Source: Elusimicrobia bacterium RIFCSPLOWO2_01_FULL_64_13 (lineage in GTDB: Bacteria > Elusimicrobiota > Elusimicrobia > 2-02-FULL-39-32). Taken from it: a stretch of DNA of 6,910 bases. Below, piece after piece: positions 1 to 5,067 of this stretch (position 1 is its first letter; each line of letters begins with the position of its first letter). Made by a program: the position numbers and the translations under genes. The notes under the pieces are model-generated. The model was not told the origin of the DNA and did not search any database. It saw only the letters and a list, made by a program, of their open reading frames with translations. Where the stretch lies: positions 34,840 through 41,749 of the forward strand of contig MGUT01000012.1 of NCBI GenBank assembly GCA_001800095.1, in the 5' to 3' direction.

Positions 1-197
1 GCGGCGGGAGGCAGACCGGGACGGGATGGTCCGGCGGGCGGCCGGGCTCCGGGAACGGAGGGGGGACGCGCGGATCCGGGGGCCGCGGGAAGCGGGGGCT
101 TGAGTACCGGCCCTGGGACCTTGGACGGCGGGACGGGCGGCCGCGGCCCGCCCGGAGGGGGCGGCGGGAAGCTTCTGGAGTTGGGTTCGTCGGGCAT
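1..197 (-). CDS. Proline-rich protein, N-terminal part only (runs off left edge)
   Basis: The frame opens with ATG at 197-195 and stays open for 65 codons to the window edge. A strong Shine-Dalgarno (AAGGAGA) sits 5 bases upstream, which decides the start. The protein begins MPDEPNSRSF and continues with a run of five prolines. About 27 of the first 65 residues are proline, with Gly, Ala, Ser, Arg and Val making up most of the rest. There is no signal peptide and no hydrophobic segment, so this part is predicted to be cytoplasmic and disordered. It follows the coiled-coil rod gene by 31 bases on the same strand, so it is probably co-transcribed with it and with the FliF-FliG fusion. Proline-rich N-termini often act as flexible tethers or binding tails ahead of a folded domain, but that domain is outside the window and no function can be assigned. 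The gene is fairly secure because start, ribosome site and operon spacing agree; high GC alone could keep a frame open by chance. Confidence 0.72.
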   Translation of the reverse strand, partial: MPDEPNSRSFPPPPPGGPRPPVPPSKVPGPVLKPPLPAAPGSARPPSVPGARPPAGPSRPGLPPA

Positions 198-202
198 TAG
201 AG

Positions 203-209
203 TCTCCTT
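203..209 (-). promoter_or_regulatory. Shine-Dalgarno site of the proline-rich gene
   Basis: On the minus strand the 31-base gap between the rod gene and the next start reads AT-rich first (TTAAATAT) and then AAGGAGA, 5 bases before the ATG at 197-195. This is a near-consensus anti-16S match at good spacing. It is the strongest ribosome site in the window and supports a separate gene to the left. I see no promoter or hairpin terminator in the gap, so read-through from the rod gene is likely. Confidence 0.8.
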
Positions 210-228
210 CTCATATTTAATGGACGGA

Positions 229-3200
229 CTAGAGCTGGCTCCTGTGCTTCTTCAAAAATTCGTTCTTGGGGTCGAGAGCGATGGCCTGGTCGAACGCTTC
301 CTTCGCGGCTTCGATCTGGCCCTGCTTTTCATGGATCACGCCTTTCATCTGGTGGCAGACCGCCAGACCCGGGTCCAGGGCGAGAGCGTGGTTGAATAGG
401 AACAGGGCCTGGGGAAGATTCTGCGCGGCGAAGGCCGAGATGCCTTCCTCGGCCATGGCGCGGGCGCGTTCCCTGGTCTCCCGCGACCGGTCCAGCCGGT
501 CCTCCATGGATTCCAGCCCTTCCGCCAGGCGCTCCGCCTCGCTCCTGGCTTGGGAAACGGCTTTCCGGGATTCGGATCTGGCGCGGGAAAGGTCATTCCT
601 GATCTTGGCCAGGCCCATCCCGGAGTCCGCATCGGGCGGCGGTTCCATCCTCTCCGCCGATTCCTTGAGCTTGGCGTCCCAGAGGGCGATCTCGCGCTCG
701 AGGGCCGCGCTGTGGACGGACGGCTCCGGCGCGCCGGCTTCCAGGGAACGCAGGGTCTCCTGCAGGCGCCTGGCTTCGTCCCGTTTCGCCTCCAGCGTTT
801 CCCTGGTGAAGTGGTCCTCCTGCTGCCACTGGGCGCGGACCCGCGCGAGCCTCTCCGCGGCCTCCTTCCGGACGGAGTCGAGGGCCTGGTTCCTCTGGTC
901 GGCTTCCGAACGGATCTGCTCTTCGACGCGCCGGATCTCGGCGCGCGCCTTCTCCTTCTCGGCATCGAGCGAGGCCTGCCGCTTCGACTTTTCTTTTTCG
1001 GTTTCCTCGAAACGGCGCTTCAGGTCCGCGAGCTTCGCTTCCTGGGGCCTGCGCGACCAGGAGAGCTCGCGATCGCGTTTTTGCTTTTCGATGGCCGCCT
1101 GGGTCTCCTTGAGGGAGATCTGGACCTTGAGGCGCTCGATGGCCCGGTCGAGGACGCGGCTTTCTTCCTCGAGGCGGGACCGCTCCAGGCGCAGTTTCGA
1201 CTCCCATTTCTCCTCGTCGTAGAGGATGGCGTTCTTCTGCTTCTTGAATTCGTTGAGATGGGCGGCGTAGTCCTGCTGGAGTTCGGCCAGCTCTTTGGAG
1301 ATGGCCGAAAGCTCCTCTTCCGAGGCGCGCGAACGGGATTCCAGGGCGGTCCGCTCGTCCGCGAGGGCCGCCTCGAGCTTGTGGATCTCCTCTTCGACCG
1401 CCGTCCTTTCGGATTCCCATGACTGCCTTTCCTTTTCCTCCTGCTGGCGGACCGTCCCGTTCCAGAGTTCGAGCCGTCTCGTGAGAGATTCAAGCTCGTT
1501 CTGCTTGGCGCGTGTGGCGTCGGACTGGGTCGTGATCTCGCGTTCGAGGAGGTCCGCCAGCTCCTTGACGCGGAGCTCCATCTCCTTTTTGGTCCGGAGG
1601 ATGTCTCCCTGGCGGGCGGACTGTTCGGCCTCCATCCGGTCCCGCGCGACGGAGATTTTCTCCTTCATCGCGGCCAGTTCCTGCGACTTGGCCTCCACGG
1701 TCCTGGCCGCGGCCTCCTTTTCGCGCTCGAGCCGGGCCTCGAGGGATTTCTGCCAGCCGGTCAAGCGCGCCCGTTCCTGCGCTATATCCTTCTGGCGGGC
1801 TTCCCGGGCGAGGCCGCGCTGCGCCTCCCTCTGGTCCAGGTTCCTTTGAAGAGTGGCGATCTCGAGCTCGCTGACCTTGATCTGCTGCTGGGCGCGCTTG
1901 CGCTCTTCGTGGATCCTTCTCTCGTGTTCTCCTATCTCCGACTCGAGGGCCGAGCGGACCTCTTCAAATTCCTTGTCGGTGCGCTCGGAAACCCCGCGCG
2001 CCGACTCCTGTTCAAGGATGGCTTGCTGCTCGAGGGATCGGATCTTTTCCGCGAGATCCTTCAGGCGGTCCTCGGACTGGTCCTTCTCCTCCTGGATCTG
2101 TTTTTCCAGGCCGCCGATACGGACGGCGGCCTGCTTCTTAAAGGCCTCGAAATCCTTGTCCTCTTTCTCCCAGACGGCCCGGAAAGAGGCCTCCCGGACC
2201 GAGAGCTGGTCCTTCAGGGAGCTGATCTCGGCGTCCTTGCCGGCCAGGACCGCGGGCCACTTGCGGGTCTCCTGGTCGGCCTCCGATTTCAGACGGTCGC
2301 GCCGCTGCTCGAGTTCGTCGCGGACCTGCGCGATCTCGGAGGAGCGCATGACCTGCGCGTTTTTGGCCTCGGATATGGAATCCTCCAGTTTTTTCTGGAG
2401 AGAGAGGATCTCTTCCTTCTTTTGGGCGAGCTTTCTCGCGGATTCTTCCCGGGACATGTCGCGCTGCCGCTCAAGCGCCTGGACCCTGGCCCGGAACTCG
2501 TTCTGGGCCGCCTCCCGGTTCTTTTCGAATTCGCGCAGGGCGGCGGCGTGGCGCTCGGCGGCGGTCCGGGCCTCGTTCTCCGTTACGACGATCTTGGCGG
2601 CGCGCTCCGAGATGGCCCGGTCCCAGATGGCCTTGCGGGATTCGTAGTCCTGGCCGAGGGCGGCGATGTCTTTGCGGAGCCCGGCCTCCTCCGTCTGCCA
2701 GTCGCTCTCCATCCGGGACTTGGAGCTTTCGAACGCCTCTTTCCGGGCGTCCAGGTCCTTCCTTAACGCGGCGATGTTCAGATGGGTGGATTCGGCGGCC
2801 GATTCCAGTTCCCTGCGCTCCTCCGCGATCCCGCCTATGAGTTCTTTGAGCCGGTTCTCGTGTTCCAGGCGCTCGCCGTCGAGCCGGCGGCGCAGTTCCT
2901 CCCGCTCCGCCTCCATCTTCCGGACCCGGGCGTTCAACTCCTCCGCGAGCTTGGACTCCTGCGTCTCGTAGGATTCCAGGGCCTGGCGGTATTTCGTCTG
3001 CTCTTCCTGGAGGGCGCCGGATATGGAATCGCGCTGTCCTTCGAGTTCCGCGCGCTGAAGGGATTGGCGGTCGGCGAGGGCCCGGGTCTCCGCGTCGGCT
3101 TTGGCGGGGAAGTCCCCCGCCTCCTTTTCGATGGCCGCGATCTGGTCCTGGAGGGCCTGGAGGGACGCCTCCATTTCTCCCTTCTCCTTCCGCCAGAAGT

Positions 3201-5064
3201 TCCGGAGGTCATCCTCTTTCGCGCGGGCGATTTCCATTACCCCCGCCCGGGTCTTCTCGAAATCCTTGTTCTGCGCCTCCCACGATTCCTGGAGTTTGGA
3301 TTCCTGCAGCCGGAGGTTCTTCAGCACGGCTTCCTTGGCGTCGATCAGCTTCTGCCGGGATGACCTCTCCTGTTCGAGGCGGTTCTTGAGGTCGAGGATC
3401 TGGTTCTTCAGCGGCTGGTTCTCGAACGAGAGCTGCTCCTCCTGTTTTTTCAGGGCGTGCTGCAGGCGGGCCTGTTCGCGGGCGACGTCGGCCTTCTTCT
3501 CGGAGAGGAGCTGTCCCTTTTCGGAAAGGGCGTCGAGGATCTTCTGCTTCTCCGCCCGGGACCGTTCCTCGATCGCCGACAACTCGGCGGCGATCTCATG
3601 CTTGCGGGCCTCGAGCTGGGCGGAGAAGTCCTCGCGCTTCTGGCGGAGCTCTTCGGCGCTCCGGGTGGATTTGAGCTTGAGGGAATTGATGAGCTCGTCG
3701 CGCTTGGCCAGGTCCTTGCGGTGCTGTTCGCGCTCCGCTTCGACGCTCTTCGCCAGGGCCGATAGTTTTTCCTTCAGGGCCGCGTGCTCGCGCTCCGCCT
3801 CGGCCTTTTTGCGCTTGAACTCCTCCTCCAGGGCCTTGGAGCGGACCGCGGCATCCATTCCCAGGGACTGGATCTCCGCCTCCTTCGTCTCCAGGATCTT
3901 CTGGCCCGCCCGGGTCTCTTCCTGGAGCTTCTGTTCCAGAAAAGCGATCTTCCCGGCCGCCTCCTTCTGGACGGCCGCCAGCCCCGACTCCACTTTTTCC
4001 GCGTCCACCTTGAGCTGGGAATCCAGCAGCACGAGCTCCACGCGGAGCTTTTCCGCCTCTTCGTTGCGCTTCCTTAAATCCTCCGAGTTCTGATCGTGGG
4101 CGCGGCGGGATTCCTCCTGGAGGGAGCGCAGCTGCGATTCCGCCCTGGCCCGGGCGATCAGGATCTCGTCTTCGCGCCTTTTGGCGGAATGGCGCAGGGC
4201 GGACTCTTTGCGTTCCTGCTCGAGCTTGGCGGCCCGGAATTCGGACTCCTTCACGCTCAAGTCTTCCTGCCGCTTCTGGCGCTCCTGCTCCAGGCGCGCT
4301 TCCAGGGAGCGGACCTTGGATTCCCATTCCAGGCGCGATCGGGAGATCTCCTCTTGGAGCTTCTGCTCCTGGGTCTTGCGGTTGGATTCCCTGAGCTGGA
4401 GCTGGGTCTTGAGGGTGACGATGCCGTCGTCCTCGGACTGGAGCTGGGCGGTCCGTTGTTTCTGCTCCGTCTCGAACTGCTGGGAGGCCTGGGTGATCTG
4501 GGCGCGCAGCTCCGCCAGGTCGCGCTCGATCTCCTGGATCTTTCTGCGGTGCTCCAGGCCCTTTTCCTGGAGGGCGTAATCGACGGTGGAGAGGAATTCC
4601 TCCTTGGATTTGGCGAGCTCGGCCGTCTCTTCGGACCAGAGGGAATTCTCCCTGCGGATGCATTCTTCCAGGACTTCGATCTCCTTCTGGTAGGACCGCT
4701 GGGCCCGGTAGAAAGCGGCCTGCTGCTGCTCGAGCAGGTTCTGGGACTGCTTGTCCGAAAGGGAGATCTGGGCGAAGAGCCGGAGCCTCTCCTCCGTCTT
4801 GTCGCGGAATTCCTCCTGCGTCTTCCGGCGCATTTCGTTCAAGCGGCTGGTCATGTCGTCGAGCTTGGCCCGGGCCTCGTCGCGGTGTTTGATGAGCGCC
4901 GCCTGGCGGGACTCCCATTCCATTTTCTCTTCGGCGTTCAGGGATGAGGATTCGGCGGCGGCCGAAGGAGGGGGCTCCGCGCTTTGAACGGGGACCTCCG
5001 CGGGGCGCTCCGGCGCGGCCTCCTTGTTGATCCAGGACTTGAGTTTATCCTTGAATTTGGCCAC
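229..5064 (-). CDS. Giant coiled-coil rod protein (1611 aa) with C-terminal TPR pair
   Basis: No named family is recognised. Residues 1-15 form a basic, amphipathic segment (MAKFKDKLKSWINKE); 16-45 are Pro/Ala/Ser-rich and look disordered. From about 46 to 1443 the protein is almost continuous Glu/Lys/Arg/Gln-rich coiled coil with no signal peptide or membrane helix, so it is probably cytoplasmic. This rod is built from a 61-residue repeat (see the repeat entry). Gly/Pro breaks at 1444-1448 and 1475-1482 end it; a short helical stretch follows, then two TPR repeats (about 1535-1568 and 1569-1602, both with ALDP-type ends). I see only two cysteines (135 and 1570). The GTG start follows the stop of the FliF-FliG gene directly; only a weak G-run lies upstream, so translation is probably coupled. 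The next in-frame Met is residue 48, which would drop the amphipathic N-terminus. Adjacency suggests a structural rod or tether for the FliF-FliG assembly. SMC-like or myosin-like database labels would reflect composition only: no ATPase motifs are present. Confidence 0.93.
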   Translation of the reverse strand: MAKFKDKLKSWINKEAAPERPAEVPVQSAEPPPSAAAESSSLNAEEKMEWESRQAALIKHRDEARAKLDDMTSRLNEMRRKTQEEFRDKTEERLRLFAQISLSDKQSQNLLEQQQAAFYRAQRSYQKEIEVLEECIRRENSLWSEETAELAKSKEEFLSTVDYALQEKGLEHRRKIQEIERDLAELRAQITQASQQFETEQKQRTAQLQSEDDGIVTLKTQLQLRESNRKTQEQKLQEEISRSRLEWESKVRSLEARLEQERQKRQEDLSVKESEFRAAKLEQERKESALRHSAKRREDEILIARARAESQLRSLQEESRRAHDQNSEDLRKRNEEAEKLRVELVLLDSQLKVDAEKVESGLAAVQKEAAGKIAFLEQKLQEETRAGQKILETKEAEIQSLGMDAAVRSKALEEEFKRKKAEAEREHAALKEKLSALAKSVEAEREQHRKDLAKRDELINSLKLKSTRSAEELRQKREDFSAQLEARKHEIAAELSAIEERSRAEKQKILDALSEKGQLLSEKKADVAREQARLQHALKKQEEQLSFENQPLKNQILDLKNRLEQERSSRQKLIDAKEAVLKNLRLQESKLQESWEAQNKDFEKTRAGVMEIARAKEDDLRNFWRKEKGEMEASLQALQDQIAAIEKEAGDFPAKADAETRALADRQSLQRAELEGQRDSISGALQEEQTKYRQALESYETQESKLAEELNARVRKMEAEREELRRRLDGERLEHENRLKELIGGIAEERRELESAAESTHLNIAALRKDLDARKEAFESSKSRMESDWQTEEAGLRKDIAALGQDYESRKAIWDRAISERAAKIVVTENEARTAAERHAAALREFEKNREAAQNEFRARVQALERQRDMSREESARKLAQKKEEILSLQKKLEDSISEAKNAQVMRSSEIAQVRDELEQRRDRLKSEADQETRKWPAVLAGKDAEISSLKDQLSVREASFRAVWEKEDKDFEAFKKQAAVRIGGLEKQIQEEKDQSEDRLKDLAEKIRSLEQQAILEQESARGVSERTDKEFEEVRSALESEIGEHERRIHEERKRAQQQIKVSELEIATLQRNLDQREAQRGLAREARQKDIAQERARLTGWQKSLEARLEREKEAAARTVEAKSQELAAMKEKISVARDRMEAEQSARQGDILRTKKEMELRVKELADLLEREITTQSDATRAKQNELESLTRRLELWNGTVRQQEEKERQSWESERTAVEEEIHKLEAALADERTALESRSRASEEELSAISKELAELQQDYAAHLNEFKKQKNAILYDEEKWESKLRLERSRLEEESRVLDRAIERLKVQISLKETQAAIEKQKRDRELSWSRRPQEAKLADLKRRFEETEKEKSKRQASLDAEKEKARAEIRRVEEQIRSEADQRNQALDSVRKEAAERLARVRAQWQQEDHFTRETLEAKRDEARRLQETLRSLEAGAPEPSVHSAALEREIALWDAKLKESAERMEPPPDADSGMGLAKIRNDLSRARSESRKAVSQARSEAERLAEGLESMEDRLDRSRETRERARAMAEEGISAFAAQNLPQALFLFNHALALDPGLAVCHQMKGVIHEKQGQIEAAKEAFDQAIALDPKNEFLKKHRSQL
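253..462 (-). other. Two TPR repeats at the C-terminus of the rod protein
   Basis: Residues about 1535-1602 hold two 34-residue TPR units. The first runs through GISAFAAQNLPQALFLF and ends in ALALDP; the second runs through GVIHEKQGQIEAAKEAF and ends in AIALDP. They keep the usual small and aromatic positions (G8, A20, F24, A27, P32). TPRs bind peptides or partner proteins, so the end of the rod is probably a docking site. Two units are few for a stable solenoid, so oligomerisation or a capping partner is likely. Confidence 0.85.
736..4788 (-). repeat. 61-residue (183-bp) coiled-coil repeat array within the rod gene
   Basis: Aligning the protein by hand shows units starting at residues 93, 154, 215, 276, 337, 398, 459, 520, 581, 642, 703, 764, 825, 886, 947, 1008, 1069, 1130, 1191 and 1252, each exactly 61 apart. 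After a 57-residue step, units start at 1309, 1370 and 1431 (the last truncated). A partial unit precedes the first (L68, M71, L75 match positions 37, 40, 44). Within a unit, positions 1, 4, 8, 15, 22/26, 33, 37, 40, 44, 51 and 55 are mostly hydrophobic, and position 47 is Glu in 18 of 22 units. The clearest signature is hydrophobic-x-x-Leu-Glu-x-x-Leu-x-x-Glu-Arg/Lys at positions 37-48. The core spacing fits four heptads plus three hendecads. Units are divergent in sequence, so this is an ancient protein-level repeat and not a DNA tandem repeat. Confidence 0.85.
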
Positions 5065-5067
5065 CTA
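5062..5067 (-). promoter_or_regulatory. Stop-start junction TAG/GTG (translational coupling)
   Basis: The FliF-FliG fusion ends with TAG at 5067-5065 and the rod gene starts with GTG at 5064-5062, with no base between them. Upstream of the GTG there is only a G-run inside the preceding gene's last codons, five bases away and not a clear Shine-Dalgarno. Terminating ribosomes probably reinitiate here, which would tie rod synthesis to fusion-protein synthesis. Confidence 0.6.

Noticed and set aside
198..228. Possible promoter or terminator in the AT-rich gap before the proline-rich gene
   Set aside because: The TTAAATAT stretch has no matching -35 at proper spacing and no hairpin with a T-run. 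It is better read as an unstructured leader next to the Shine-Dalgarno site.
100..399. Plus-strand frame of 99 residues across the left end
   Set aside because: It runs antisense to the end of the rod gene, including its TPRs, and to the proline-rich gene start. Its Gly-rich beginning is just the complement of proline codons.
266..1222. Long plus-strand open frames opposite the rod gene (also 550-1422, 1295-1849, 1846-2766, 1853-2647, 3101-4093 and 4096-4947)
   Set aside because: They lie antisense to a continuous 1611-residue frame with a clear 61-residue repeat. Their products are Arg/Ser/Phe- or Leu/Gly-rich mirror images of Glu/Lys/Arg coiled-coil codons. GC-rich, Glu/Leu/Lys-heavy coding removes stops from the opposite strand.
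736..4788. DNA-level tandem repeat or recent duplication in the rod gene
   Set aside because: Short similar stretches recur (for example CTGGAG and CTCGAG runs), but units are not near-identical in bases. The periodicity is in amino-acid properties, so this is not a satellite or CRISPR-like array.
3596..4918. 440-residue minus-strand frame inside the rod gene (and similar ones at 345-965, 593-1420, 1020-1493 and 2934-3212)
   Set aside because: These are Gly/Pro/Arg-rich alternate-frame readings of the same DNA with no domain and no ribosome site. They follow from GC-rich third positions in the real frame.
229..5064. Rod protein as an SMC, MukB or Rad50-type ATPase
   Set aside because: No Walker A, Walker B or ABC signature motif is present at either end. 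The N-terminus is a short basic segment and the C-terminus is TPR, so only the coiled-coil composition is shared.
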